A stretch of DNA of 64,000 bases from Atopsyche davidsoni (GCA_022113835.1 JAILWY010000002.1:3636501-3700500); one strand, 5' to 3'; positions 12,123-25,110 are shown, counted from the stretch's first letter. Numbers and translations: made by a program. Notes: generated from the sequence alone by a model not told the origin.

Positions 12123-14530
12123 AAACTCTGTTAGACCTTACTTTATATTTTATCACACATTTAAAATGTTCAGAAGATCAATACGATACGAATTGATATT
12201 CGTATCGTATTGATGCTTACAACATTGATTATGAAAGCAAAGCCAATTTTATGGGATTCGATTACTATAGATTAATAAGTTATACAACAATTTTTTTTTT
12301 TAGTTTTAGTTGTATTATTTTTATTATTGTTAAGACTCAGTCTGATCCAGCACGATGCCACTCTCCAAGCATCAAGAAAGTTTCCGTTCCAATTCCACAA
12401 ATAACATAATGCAGTCACCGGATCGTTCCCAGTGTAACCGCTTCTTTAAGAATCTATTTCTGACTTGCCAATATTTACCCATGGAGACCTCTCGAGAAGT
12501 GTCTCACTTAATAAAATTTTCCATGTTTTTTTGTATGTTATAAGATATTTTCAGCTCGTTGATATTAGAACTAGCTCTTGTGGTTTCCGGTATGGAAGGC
12601 ACTTCTGAAGGATTCTAAATAATTATAATTCTACAGAAAAAAGCATACCTACGTTTTATGATACGGATATTTTACATTATTTTATTTATTATTTACACAG
12701 ATGTTAACTATAACACACTAATGACAAACATTTAGTATTCTAAACCATATAAATTTAAAAAAAAAAATTTTATACGGGTTGCGTATATTACGAATTTACT
12801 AATTTATATTCATTTTTAAAGGTTATTATTTTATATATATTTAATTTTACAGTTTATACGTTTCCTTTGGAATAATTTGTAAGTAAACTAAAATTTTTGT
12901 TTAAGTGTTTACTTTTAAAATAAAAAATCCCACTTTTTCTTAATTATACTCGTTTTACAAATAGAAATAAATTACAGAATCAATCACCAAATTTTCCAAA
13001 AGTTAGGACCGGATGACCAACGATTCATTTTTAATTCGTTTTCTTTTCAAAGGTCATAAGACTCTCAGAATTTTAATTTACTTACAAATTAGTATCTAGA
13101 TACGTACTTAAATATTATTTTTATAATTAATTAAAAAAAACACACCACTTTAAAAATAATTGAAATTAAATGCCAGTATTTTTTTCCTTTAACCTTTTTT
13201 AAAACTCAAAACCAGTTTCCCTTTCCCATTTTAAGCAGTATGTGTGAGTACATAATAAAGATAAAATTAAATACTTAAGATTTCATAAAAAATAAAATTT
13301 GATTAATTCATTTACATATGCCAGCGCACAGCTGACGTGTTCACTGATTATGTTTCATTAGTCTGCACCTTGAGAATGTCATAGTTGTATCAAAAAAGCT
13401 GATTAGAATGGTATTTTGTAATGCGTGTACACTGTTAAATGTCATATTTATATCCAAATTTATACATTGTAAAAATATACAATTGCCATGCTATTAAATA
13501 TTTCACCATAAGATGTTGGCTTGAATGGCTTTTGGAGAGTGCCTTCACGTGACAAATGAGTAGACAAGTACGAAGCATCTGAGTAACTAACCGAAGCTAA
13601 TCAAGGAATAAGTTATCTTTTGATGTTGCATAATAAATTAAGAAAATATAAATGAACTTTGTACGCAATACATTTTTTTTTCAATTATCCATGGGTATAT
13701 TCGATAAAAAAACATTTTTTTATAACATTATATTTTAACGTCGCTTGTAGTCGTTAAGACAGGAAATAATTTAAATTCATAATCATGTATAACACTATAC
13801 TATTAAACATTTCAATGATATATGAGATTATAGTCATAACTTTAGACATTATAATTTATCATTTAAGATCTACTTACTTTGTTCTTATCTGTAAAATTAC
13901 ATAAAAGACTATCAATGTAGGACATACTCGTTGTGTTTATTAAGTTACTTTGCAAGGGCACTTATTGATAGTTATAAAAATAATCTACCCATTCAAAATT
14001 TTGCCTCATTTATTCTCTGGTCTTAAGTGGTTATATTTTTTAAAGGATTTTATAGAATGGGTGTGAGCTTGTTAGCTCCGTTTTTACTTTGAATTCCAAG
14101 TGAGGTATAATCGTATTTAAAATGATTTTTAATGTCTCCGTCAGACTCGACTCGGCGTGTCTACTTCGCATAATGAACAACCTACGAGTCCACTAGTGTG
14201 TCATGTCTAATCGTTGATAATTATACACAAGTGTCCGTCTTTCCTTAATTATTATTCCAGCTTGAGCAATTTACAGACAGGGCGTTTCATGAGAAAAAAA
14301 TAAAATAACTCGGGCTAAGAAACATTAGCAAACTGGTGCTAAGAATACCACATTTTTTTAAACGTAAATAATGAACAATTCGATGCAAATGTTAATATTA
14401 TGTATGTTTTACCTGCTTTTATACATAGCAGAGAGCTTCTTAACGATGGTTGATCAGTCTTATATAAATATAGCTATTTTATGAATGTAAAAATCAATGT
14501 AACGTATTCGCAATATACTTATAATTAATC
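12123..14530. other. AT-rich desert
   Basis: No supported gene, RNA or mobile element. At 12180-12215 the text ATACGATACGAATTGATATTCGTATCGTAT forms a near-perfect A/T-rich inverted repeat. Confidence 0.55.
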
Positions 14531-14655
14531 GGTTTTGGTAGCCACTGTTATTTGCTTATTTTGTGGTTACTTGGATGTTGATTTGCTTGAAGTTATTTAT
14601 CCTCCAAAGTTTCGACCCAGAGGACAGAAAACTCCAGGCACATCAATACCTAATA
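14531..14655. repeat. Foldback repeat family, copy C
   Basis: It begins GGTTTTGGTAGCCACTGTTA, as in copy B, then has GGATGTTGATTTGCTTGAAG and TTTCGACCCAGAGGACAG. The last motif resembles TTTCGACCCAAC in copy E. The arms are more decayed than in A or B. Confidence 0.5.
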
Positions 14656-14749
14656 TACCACAACAATTTTTTTTTTGTTATCTTTACCAATTTTTATAGT
14701 ATGAGTTTTGTATTCATCTGTGGATGCACACTGTATATTACGAGCTTAG

Positions 14750-15010
14750 TGTGTTATGTGTTTATTCAGATAAGTGCCTGTGACCTCCCGGAGATAATGG
14801 TCTCGGCGGGGTCGCGCTTCACGTCACGCAATCACACGTGAAAATATCTGAATTATTAGGGGTGCTCACAGCTGAAAAGCGGATTAATTTATTAGGATTA
14901 AAGTCGAAATAAGTAGGCGCTGCATTACGCCGAGGGCAGTGACGTCAGAGGCTCCAGGGTAAATACATTGCTCTGAAATTCGTTTCGTAATACGTCACGT
15001 TGTAATGATC
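14750..15010. promoter_or_regulatory. Candidate enhancer: CRE-type and TAATCC-type motif cluster
   Basis: A GC-richer block with a palindromic CRE (TGACGTCA, 14940-14947) and two further ACGTCAC sites (about 14820 and 14994). Two GGATTA sites stand 15 bp apart (about 14880-14903), the inverse of the K50-homeodomain core TAATCC, and there is a CAGCTG E-box. No coding frame explains the composition. The 92-codon frame at 14563-14841 mainly spans foldback copy C. Motif identities are established knowledge; activity is inference. Confidence 0.3.
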
Positions 15011-15180
15011 GGATGTGTATAAGCAGTAAAAGTCAGTTAGGTAAAATAAGCCAGTGTTTACATTGAATAATTGAATTAGCCGTTGGAAAACCGAATACAA
15101 ATATTATCAAATCCCACAGTTATACAATTTTCTAAAACGACTATGGTGACGGCCGTCGGTTGTGGTGGGAGTTGTTATTA

Positions 15181-15312
15181 AATGGTTTGGTTTCTTGAGT
15201 ATTGAACTTTCGGTTCCTGAAAACTCTGATGTTGGTCCCAGCACTCGGACTGAAACGTCGAAGTCCTGAAAATGTTGTCCAGCTCAATAACCATGAAACT
15301 AAATCACCTAAG
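15181..15312. repeat. Foldback repeat family, copy D
   Basis: It contains GAACTTTCGGTTCCTGAAAA and the inverted relative ACGTCGAAGTCCTGAAAATG, followed by AGCTCAATAACCATGAAACT. The last part aligns with the right flank of copy B. It is degraded but clearly the same family. Confidence 0.5.
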
Positions 15313-15860
15313 TACGGTTTTGTTTTAAAAAAATGTTTTCAACTGTTAGGGTTAGATTGGATTTTTTAAAATCTTTTATGTCAATCAGTAACCAACTTGA
15401 GAATTTAATAAATTTAAAATATAAACCTATATGAATTCATCCATACAGGTATATATTTTTTCGTCAAAGTTATTATGTCGATTTTTCAAATTCAAAAAAA
15501 TAAGCGTGGTATGTTGTGAAGAATTATGTTATTTTTCATTCTGTTTAATTTAGGAATAAATATTCTACCTGTTGTATAGTTTTTTTGAAGACAAGTCAAT
15601 ATTTTTATAATATATTAATTTTTTTTGTTATCCTAGTATTTACGCTAGAACGTTTTTACATCAATAACAATACGATTGCTTAGCCGTTAATACTTCGTTA
15701 AAAACAAGATAATATTTTATATTTAATGTATATTTTTGACACTCGAATAGCCGTCGCTGAGTATGGCAACATTTATCAAAGGAGACGTTTTCAATTACGT
15801 TCGTGTACATCGCAAATACTTTTTATTTTTAAAGATGACTTGAACACAACTCGAGAGCTC
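15313..15860. other. AT-rich non-coding DNA
   Basis: No feature supported, except that if the exon at 15886-16060 is real this is the start of its downstream intron. Confidence 0.5.
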
Positions 15861-15885
15861 CGGAGAAGCATTTAGAAGCACTTAC

Positions 15886-16060
15886 CGTCTCCGATAATGG
15901 CCTGCCCGGGCTGATGAACGATCATATACTTATTGCCTCCGAATGCGAAATCACAAGATGTGTTTGCAAGTAACCCCATGAGTAAAGCATGAGATGCCTC
16001 AGCCGGCGTAAGTAAGTAATGATTCACCATAGCCATAGAAAATAGATATATCCACGACAT
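15886..16060 (-). CDS. Candidate first coding exon of an unidentified secreted or membrane protein
   Basis: On the minus strand, ATG at 16060 opens 58 codons that run without a stop into a consensus 5' splice site, GGAGACG|GTAAGT. The last exon base is 15886 and the splice phase is 1. An in-frame stop lies three codons upstream, supporting the start; the better Kozak context is at the third methionine (codon 11). Residues 1-35 are hydrophobic (WIYLFSMAMV, then ALLMGLLA) and could be a signal peptide or anchor ending near residues 20-32. The rest (CDFAFGGNKYMIVHQPG) is unlike translated desert, being rich in G, H, Q and P. I do not recognise the family. No downstream exon was identified on the minus strand below 15886. 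Read-through past the donor meets a stop within four codons. Confidence 0.4.
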
Positions 16061-17480
16061 AGATGTTTAATTTGTATAAAGTGTATAAGCATGTCTTATT
16101 TTAATTTTAATAAATTGATTTGATTTTCTACATATAATAACATATTTTTTTAATCGAAATACAGCATATTTTTTTTATTTATTCAAGGAGATTACAATAA
16201 TTATAAAATCGGTTATTTAAAAAAATATATTTACTAATTTATACCACAATAAGGAAGTATTTTTATCGCGTGCAATGATCTAAAAAAAAGAGTAGTAAAA
16301 CTGTATTTTGTATTTTTGTAAGCACGAAAGGTTCTAAGCCAGCCGATTGAGGTTATACTTTGTAGTTTACCCCCAAGGTCCGCAACGAAGGCTGCACTTT
16401 ACTCTCGGGACAGGCTTAGTGGTGAATGCGCTTTAGACTTCAGTTCTTTTTTATGCAAAAAGCTAAAGAAGACCAGAGCAAAACGATTCTGAAGACTTAT
16501 TAAGGTTAGTTTACATTTGACATCCTATTTATGTCATCCATAATAAAAATAATTCGACTCAGTGATGATTTATTACTGAGTTAGTAACGAATAATTCATT
16601 TTAACTTATGAGTATGAAGAACTGAAGATTTCTTTTGGGATGTATGAAGATGGTATGAGTGATAATGAAAAGTATAGAAACCCAAAATATTGATAGCTTC
16701 AACATAAAACCAAGAAATTATCGATTCTAATAACGAAGGTCGCAAAAATTCACGAACACATTTAGTACATTATTTATTCAATTACTTTAATTACTATCTC
16801 AATTGAAAATTTTAAATTCAATTTAATTTTAGCTGGTTCAGTCGACTTCTTCATGCATAATCTATTTAAACAATTTTATTTCAAGTTTATGCTATAAGCT
16901 TCGTTGAGTTCAGATGGAAAAAAAATTTAATATTAATAGATTTATAAAAAATCTTAAAACAGAACAATGCTTAGTTTTAGAAAGCTTATAAAAGTAAAAG
17001 AGCTAACTTATCTCAGGGATATAAAAGTGAAAGTGACAACTTAATAATCATATTGCAAAGTAGAAAAGTACGTATTTTTAAGTTCTTTTTAAAATAAATC
17101 ATTTTAATTAAATATATTTGTCGACGTATAAAGCGTAATTGGAAAAATAATCAGCGAAACACAAATTTAATTAAATAATAGTTTTCTTACGCTTTGAGTT
17201 CATATTAAAACCGTTAGAAAATAAAATACAAACCTAAGAAAATTGCATTGAATCGTAAATTTTTTTTCAGTTGGTCATATTTGAAATTACATTTAGAATA
17301 ATTTTTATGGCATAAGTATAAAAAAATAATTGCTCCATAAAATAAAATGTAAGTACATAACGTTACACAGATGCTCTACTGACCGTAATGTGAAATTAAA
17401 AAAAACCCTCTAAATGCATGCAATCAATGTACGTACGTATAAAGTAACGTCATTATTTTTTTATTATTCAATCATTCGAT
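16061..17480. other. AT-rich non-coding DNA
   Basis: No supported feature. A GC-richer patch at about 16325-16450 has no frame or motif I can name. Confidence 0.55.
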
Positions 17481-17484
17481 TGTG

Positions 17485-17610
17485 TTCTTGGGTTTTCAGG
17501 CGCGTCTGTTGAGTTGAGTTTGGACGTTTCGACCCAACATTACTTACAATCTTCAAGAATCACCTTTCTCTGAAGATCTAATAACTCAACAGCCATCTCG
17601 ATGGCCACAA
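17485..17610. repeat. Foldback repeat family, copy E
   Basis: It contains CTGTTGAGTTGAGTTTGGAC, GTTTCGACCCAACATTACTT and TGAAGATCTAATAACTCAAC. The outer parts (TGTTGAGT and ACTCAACA) are inverted relatives. TTTCGACCCA links it to copy C. Confidence 0.5.
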
Positions 17611-20600
17611 AAATCACGAACACATTTTATCATTTCGCTATTAAATTAACTTATAACTTAACAAAATGCGATGACAATAAAATGCATGATTGAATACGTG
17701 ATTTTTTAAAATGTCAAAAGGTTATGATTATTTGTGATAGTTGTTTTGAAATTACTTTTATCACAGCATATTTAAATAAATTCGTGTTAATCGTTCAAGT
17801 TGTTGGAAATAAATATTATCATGAACTTCAAGAATTCCTTCAAGCTTTTTTTTTTTCCATATAAATGTTCTCATAACATTTTTTTTGCACATTGACAAGA
17901 AAACAAACAGTAAATAATTGAATAATTAAAAATTTTATATATGAGATTAAATGACGTGAGACAGTCCTTTTTTTGATATTATAAAAATATAAATTTACGT
18001 CCATATTTACAATTTATAGTATTTTAAACGTTGTTTATAAATATACATTCAATGAATTGTTTAAATAAGGCAACAACGGTATCTAAAAAGTAACGGTAAA
18101 AAAATTCATAAGTATAAAATATATTCAATGTCTTTCTATTCTATATTAATCAATGGCTTCATCTAATAAAAAATAATTTAATCAGAGTCACAGCATTTAC
18201 AAAAAAAGAAAATACCTTGTTTTTTTTTTAAAAAAAAATAACGATGTATTTTTAGCGGTACAAAAAATATTATATTATGCTAACATAATAAATCGCTCAT
18301 AAATAAAGATCAAATGATTTATCTTGTAAATCACAAGAAAAAAAAACAGAAAGGTGAGAGTATAAAAAATATGGGGGTCTTTTGAAGTGGAAATCGTGTG
18401 ATCACCAGACGGGCTGTTTGTCAGCCGATCAGTCAACTTATTGTGAGTCAGCTGTTCTGGAGTTGCTTCTACCAGCATAATTCCAGCTAGGATTTTTCAT
18501 TTGATTGTGGCTTGCCTTGTACACTTTCGTCTAATCTAACGTCGAATTTGAGTCGGATTTCGTGGGCGAAATAAATAATCGTAGTAATAATTTTTTTTAA
18601 AAGTTTATTGCCCGTGCGATAGTTGTTCTGAGGAATCCATATTCTGCGGTTCCATCAGTCTCGAATATTTGATATTCGACAGGAGTTTATTGCTTATCGT
18701 ATACATACAGGTATAAAAGGTATTTCAAACAAATACAAGGCAGCAGCAGTCCCATATACGAGTACCTATGCTCCGTCACGCATTTTTTAAAAAATATTTT
18801 CAAAGCTTAACTAATTTCTGATTATAATAGTAAAATGTTGTTAGGCTTTGAGCTCTAAAGGTCTACAAAAAATATAAAACCATAATGCAAATACGCTCAT
18901 GCTAATATTTTTAATATTTCGGAGTCAATAAGCAACATATAAATATGCGAGTAAATCGTTTGTTATTTCATTTGAACTTCGAGACTATTTGCAGTTTAAA
19001 TAAATAACTATAGTTAATATTAAATTTTGGCAACCTATGAATAATTTAAGCCTCTTATGTAATATCAGTTATTGGCGAGGTAAATTTTGGAAACTACGTT
19101 TACTGTGATGAATAATGATTGAATATTTATAATTAAAGCATCAAATCATATTTCAACTTGGATTAGCAGTTTAATATTTCTTGATTGAGCAAAAAAAAAA
19201 AAAATCATTACCACGCGACCTCTTTTCCCTAATTCCATCCTTAAAACAAGTAACTTTACATGCAGCGTATTATTAATTATCATTAAAGAAAAAATACAAG
19301 TTGCAGAAGTGAGTCACGCTCCAAGTTATTAAAATACATTTTCTTTGACTTTAAAGGCCCTTTAGAAAGAAATATTGTATTCTAAAATGCTTTTATGTTT
19401 AAGTGGAATAGTTATATTATGATTTATGGTACTTTGCAATGTATGTCTATATTAAATAAATTGTATTAAATAACTGCATTTCGATTCACACATTGTATTT
19501 TAGTAAACCTATTAAAATTTAATTCCTCTCTCTTATCCGTACATGCGCGAATTAATAAATAATATTATTTTGATAACATACATAAATAATATTGTGTTTC
19601 ACAAAATTGATATTTAATGACATGAGAGAGATTTTTGAGGTCATTACAAGCTGGTTTATTGTTTGTAAAAACTATGTAAAAATAATAAAAGGTATATTAT
19701 GGGGATAAAAAAATGGTTTTTGTGTTATTTAGTTTGAAATAGCAACTATATTATATTGAGGTAAGGTATCACCTACCACAAAAAAACACCAAGAATTAAA
19801 TACAGTTACATTATTTAAAAATTGTTTCAAAAGTTTGTAAACCCCTGGTTATAGCTATTCTACGTTGGACTTATTAAGAAGAAAAAGGTTATTCACCCCG
19901 TGACAAGTACAGGAAAACAAATATGAAGTTGTTCGTCGTTCCCGATGAAGTGTCAAATATTTGTATTGAATGGAATTTGAGGCTGAGGACACGGAAGAAG
20001 AAAACGACTGAAACGAAGAGGGCGAGCTGATGGAGGCTCTACGTTTAATTTTCAGAATTCAAATATCCACTGCGATGTGAGTTTGTCATTTACTTTGATG
20101 TACGATTGCCTTCAGAAAACATTGCAAATGAGAATATAGATATATGATAAACATGTAAGCTTTTACCATCGGGTTTTGGTAACGATACCAAAAATATGTG
20201 ATTGATGCTAGTTAAGAGCAATTCAGTGATTTGTCAACTTTGAAAAATATTTTTTTTTAAAAATACTTATTGAGTGATTTTTCAAGCGATATTATAATAC
20301 ACATTTGATACTTGAATTTTATGAAGCTTTTCAATTTTTCTACAAAGGTCTTAGCTTTATCAATAGACACTGTGGTCTTTTCACTAGTCAACGCATATTA
20401 TATATTTTTGTTAAACCCTCGAGTCAATGAAATGCTTTTTTTTATATCACGCTCAATGCTTCGGCTGCTTTTTTTACCATCGCTGATTATATTGATGATG
20501 CTTCATTCTTTTTCATTCGTCGCGGTACGACCTAAATTTCCAATATAAACGAGAATACACAGAGGAGCCTTGTATCGGATAGTTCGTATGCTCAATACTA

Positions 20601-21216
20601 AGAGGTCTATTATATCCACGTACTTCAGTCGCATTAATGGAGTAATTGCTTTATTTGTCAAATCAAGATGATTGCTTGCTTTTAGTCTTTGGATTTGTCT
20701 AAGGGCCATACTTTACTGATTAAACACGCTCAACTGCGAGAATTACGGACTGTGCGTCAATAGACACTTACACAAAGTAGAAATTATAAATTAAAATACA
20801 CACAGTGAAAATAAGGCTCCGATAATAAATGGGCACGTTGCTACATTTCCAACGCCTACAGCTATTGATACTCGTATTAAAAGTAATCAAAATTAGTACA
20901 GCAACCTTGATGAGTCTATTTATTTTATAAAACAAGATAGCCTTTTAAGTATTTATAATTACTACCTATAAAAAAATATTATGAATTCAAAGCAATCAAA
21001 AAACTTGTTGGTACAGTAAATATTTTAGTAATCGAATAGTAACATTTGTAAAAAATAATTGTTTCTGGCAAGTATTGTATCCAATTCAACCACGAGCAAA
21101 AACATCGGAGCTGGTCTTTGACCATACTACTGTGGAAGGGAAAGGGGCCGCAAGGAAAGTGGCAGTAGGAAGCAAATAAAAGCAATTGTTGTTTCGGACT
21201 TGATATCTGTACTTAC
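17611..21216. other. AT-rich desert
   Basis: No gene is supported. A GC-richer patch at 18365-18560 might be conserved non-coding DNA. At 19923-20030 a 35-codon Lys/Arg-rich frame is open; an overlapping frame reads acidic, but both are short and unrecognised. The 78-codon frame at 20312-20548 is hydrophobic and A/T-driven. Confidence 0.5.
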
Positions 21217-21300
21217 CTGTTGTTTTCAGGAAGCCAGGTGGTTCTGTAATTGAGCGAGATTCGAATAAGAAACAGTCCACCGTTAAAACACTGAACCTGA
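21217..21300 (-). other. Possible minus-strand exon ending at a consensus donor
   Basis: On the minus strand CAG|GTAAGTA places an exon end at 21217, a near-perfect 5' splice site. The same DNA read on the plus strand gives a reasonable 3' splice site (CTGTTGTTTTCAG, exon from about 21230), so the strand is ambiguous. Read as minus, it would lie 5.2 kb upstream of the exon at 15886-16060 and could be an untranslated or short coding exon of the same gene. The exon's other end is not defined. Confidence 0.2.
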
Positions 21301-21399
21301 AACACTGAAGTGTTTATCATGAAAGTGTTTGTACTTTACAGTAGTCTGTGTAGTGACTAGTCACGAAGACCTCCGTGTATGCGTGATAAGTCAATAACT

Positions 21400-22490
21400 A
21401 CTTTAAACACCCATTGTGCACTAGGCTTAAAAGTATACTTACGTTTAACATTATACCAATGCAGTAATCATGGTGTATTTCAAACCTCTTAAAAAAGTAA
21501 CGGTTACTGCTGTTTTTATCTTAAGTGCTTTCTGTGGTAGAACTGTTGCAGCTAATGTACTACTAAGGTGCATCTGATGGAGCTTAACATTTTTATTCTA
21601 CGTCCAGCGAGATATCTGCGTTGTTTTTGTCAAGAAAAAAGCAAGTCTAGTTGTTTTAGACTGTTTTTTTAAATTGATCTCATATATATTTATATTAATT
21701 TCCACTAACTTTGCTTGACTTCTTTTACTTTGTTACAATATATATTTTTGTTACTGATGATTTCGTTTATTGTCAAAAATGTTCATTATCTCTTCTTAGC
21801 CATTTAGTTTTTTGTTGATTAAACAAATAACATCAACAGAGAACCGCATCACTCAACCCTAAAAGAATTGGGAGTTGCAAAAAGATGAAGTGTGCCTCTG
21901 GAAATATATCCGTTTATAGTGTATAATTTTAGTGTATTGTTAATAAGTGGAAGCAAAAAACCACCTTTTTATAGGGATTAGTCTAAGATATAGTCTAGGG
22001 ATTTGATCTAAAAAGAAGGTGGATGTTAATAATTTCACTGTTAATTTATTTTATAATGTTTCTACTAAAGTATGCATAACCTTAAAGAATATTAATAAAA
22101 AATCTTTACATCAACATATTTTTTATCACATGTGTATAATTATGCCGTTATTATTTTAAAAAGCTTAAATATACCGGTCGTATATTTAATTGACAATAAA
22201 CATACAACAAAATTGCATTATGCACATTAATGGGTATATTTTTTTAATAAAAAATCTCTCTCAATTATAAATATTTTTAACATCTTACATATTAATTATA
22301 ACAACAAAAAAATACCGGGAAAAGATTTGCATAATTTAATATTCATTATATTTAATTAAAAATTGAATTATAGATGAAGCACGTATAAAAATGCCCGTTC
22401 AAAAGAATACATTTTCCTTTATTATTCTCTTCGTCCGTATTACATTTTGTTTCTTTGATGGTAATCAGGATTTATTATTCTATGAAAAGT
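21400..22490. other. AT-rich non-coding DNA
   Basis: No supported feature. Confidence 0.6.
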
Positions 22491-22499
22491 TCCATTGAA

Positions 22500-22800
22500 T
22501 AACATTTCCTCCAATCACGATCCATTATGGCCGATCACGTGTTCATTTGTATTCGTAAATCGATTTTCAATACCTATACAAATAATTTGTATTATGGCGT
22601 GGGTAATACGTGACGTTCATTTACAAAAATATACACCTGTGGAATACCAGCGGAGAAATATCACGTCGAAATAATGAATCACATATGATACAGCGTTCTT
22701 TCCGAAACGAGCCGAGGAAAAGGTGACGAGGGGATGGGTTGATTGCGTGCTAATCGCAGTGGAATTATACCACACCAGATATTAATGGACTGGTGTTTCA
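22500..22800. promoter_or_regulatory. GC-richer island, candidate regulatory element
   Basis: The island has a CACGTG E-box (about 22536), ACGTGACG, a TAATCGC site and ACCACACC (a runt-like core). It holds several T/A palindromic homeodomain cores and no coding frame of 60 codons. It contrasts with the poly-A-rich flanks. The call is based on motifs and composition only. Confidence 0.25.
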
Positions 22801-24119
22801 TTTTACCATACATGTTCCAAAAAAATAAACGCAGTTTTTATAAAATTCAATGGTTGTAGATAGAAGACAGAAGGACTTCATATCTCCATAAATACACTAT
22901 CGAATAATCTGAAACCCCATAATCGACAAGCAGCTTTCTATCAAATTTTGCTTTATATAATTTTAAAAAGATCAATTTAGTAATCACATGTAATTTAGAT
23001 ATTAACGTTTCAAAAAAAAAACATTTATTGGTGGGTATATTTCTCCTGTGTTTTGTATTTTTTATATACTATAATTTCCTTGCACAAATGTCCTCAAAAA
23101 ATAATAAGCCATCATTGCTTTGGTCAGTTTATTTATCAGCGTGTTGCTAAAGTCATGATCAGACATCTGTACAATTATAAGTAATGCCATTCAATATTTT
23201 ATTACATTTTTATGTAGTACGCAAGAGTGTTGCAGGGTTTCAATTAAAAACGTGTAATAATTTCTATTGTGTTCTGGTTTTCGATCAACTCGATCGAGTC
23301 AACACGCAGATCAAATAAATCTAGTTTTCAATAAATATTTAAATAAGCCTGCTTTCACGCATCGGTGGATTGCCATAATTAGCTGATTTAGCGAGAGTTG
23401 TTTGTGCAACAAATGTTGCTAATTATAACTACGAACGAAAATCAATACATAATTGTTTATTTTTAACATTTTCAATCGAGTGATTGTTAAGCCACGAGGA
23501 AAATAATATTTTGCATTGACGCAAGTATGTTTTTTTATATAAAATATACGATTGTTTCTCAGTATTGTAAGGCTGACTTAATATGCAAAATATGTGGATA
23601 TTTCAGTGACGTTGCAACGATCAATCATTTCCGAAAGACTGATTAAAATCAACAATAGTTAACATGCTGTCTAATCATATCAAATAAAATATTATACTGT
23701 GGAATAAAGAGTATTTTTTTCATATTTTTTTATATTGTTTAATTTCGTACGCACCCCAATTTTAAGTATGTCTAGTGTTGAAATTCAGGTCATCGTTAAA
23801 TATTATACTCTATTGCTTGTACTGATTAACGTTTTATTGATTTGTAATTGGGGTCAATCTATATTGATGTTATAAATAATATTGTATATAAAACAATTTT
23901 TCAGCATTAATTTATTTTATATTTCATGCGGTACTTTCGTGTTTTAAAAAAAAGCAAAATAAAACATACTTGCAAAAACACCTATCATTAAAAAAACATA
24001 TTTTATAACTAAACTATCTGTAATACCAGCTTAAACGTGTATTAAAAATAATAAATAAAAATATTTTTACTAGTTTTACTCGGAAACCTTTTAATTAGCA
24101 TATAATTTTACGATATTTT
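22801..24119. other. AT-rich non-coding DNA
   Basis: No gene. It includes the 12-bp palindrome ACTCGATCGAGT (23288-23299) and a slightly GC-richer patch at 23280-23450. Confidence 0.55.
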
Positions 24120-24124
24120 TTCTG

Positions 24125-24250
24125 AAGTGTGGCCATCGTTTTTTCACGGCGGGCGTTGTGGTGTTAATACCGCCGCTGCCAACCATGTGGCCCTCGAAAT
24201 TATTAGCGTCGCGTTTCGTACTAGTGCAAGGGTAGCCCGTCACAAGGTTA
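24125..24250 (+). repeat. Duplicated module, copy 1
   Basis: A GC-rich island whose core at 24171-24196 (starts CGCCGCTGCCAAC, ends TGTGGCCCTCG) matches 37568-37593 at 25 of 26 positions in the same orientation. An upstream GGCCAT followed by a T-run and TCA is also collinear, 40 bp before the core here and 42 bp in copy 2. Outside these blocks the similarity fades. It could be an old dispersed repeat or a duplicated regulatory element. Confidence 0.55.
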
Positions 24251-24879
24251 GTGAATACATATTAATCGAATATTTCATATCACAATCGAAGTCGGAATAG
24301 TAAGTGCACACCTCCGTTTGTCCTAGTTACTAATAAAGAGAACTTTAAATCGAATTAGTTACAATGGATACTTACACATGCGAAGTTGCTACTTCCGCAA
24401 GAGGAACGCTCGCTAGTAATGGCGATAATCGAATATCCATATTCGAATGATCGATTATTTTATTTGAAATTGCAGTAAATGTATTCATATTAAAATGCGA
24501 AAATGAAATAAAAAAAAAAACCTAATCTTTTCTTTACGAAAAACCGCTTTCTAAGCTTACAATTAAAATTACATTTGTTGAAAATATACACTTGATCGAT
24601 CGGAGATTACACATTTACTACATTTATAATAAATTTTATATTACCGTTTATAATATTTTAATATAATAAATCAATCCAAGGTGCCACGAAACTGTGTTCT
24701 GTGTAATGATTTTCTAGTCGTTTAATGTGTGAATCGATTATCGGTATAATAATTTTGCGCGAAAAATAAAGTTTAAATTTTTATTGTTGTATTTAAAATG
24801 TTATAAAAATCATTTGTATGTTTATGCATCGACTATTATTAGTTTGATTATAAATAAAATCGAATTTGCCCATCTCTAG

Positions 24880-25110
24880 CCATCGCGCCGAATCACAATG
24901 GATTCCGCTTAGGAATGGACTTCCATTTCGTGAATGGCACTCGATTAGAATTAACTTGCATCATTTCCGACCGTTCTGCGGCCTTTGAAAGCCCTTGGTT
25001 TTTTTTTTTTTGTTTTTTTTGGGTTATTGCCCATTTTGCATTCGGCGGAAATTAATTGGAAGCAATTATTACTTTTATTCGCAATTTTGCGCTTGCGGTG
25101 TTATTCTGTT
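24880..25110. promoter_or_regulatory. GC-richer island, candidate regulatory element
   Basis: The island includes CCTTTGAAAG (a TCF-like core), GGAAATTAATTGGAAGC and paired homeodomain-type TAATT cores. It is interrupted by a T-run at about 25001-25020. No coding frame is present. The call is composition and motif only. Confidence 0.2.

Noticed and set aside
19923..20110. Short acidic/basic overlapping frames (E- and K-rich) as an exon
   Set aside because: Only about 35 codons, an in-frame stop in the acidic reading, and no flanking splice signals.
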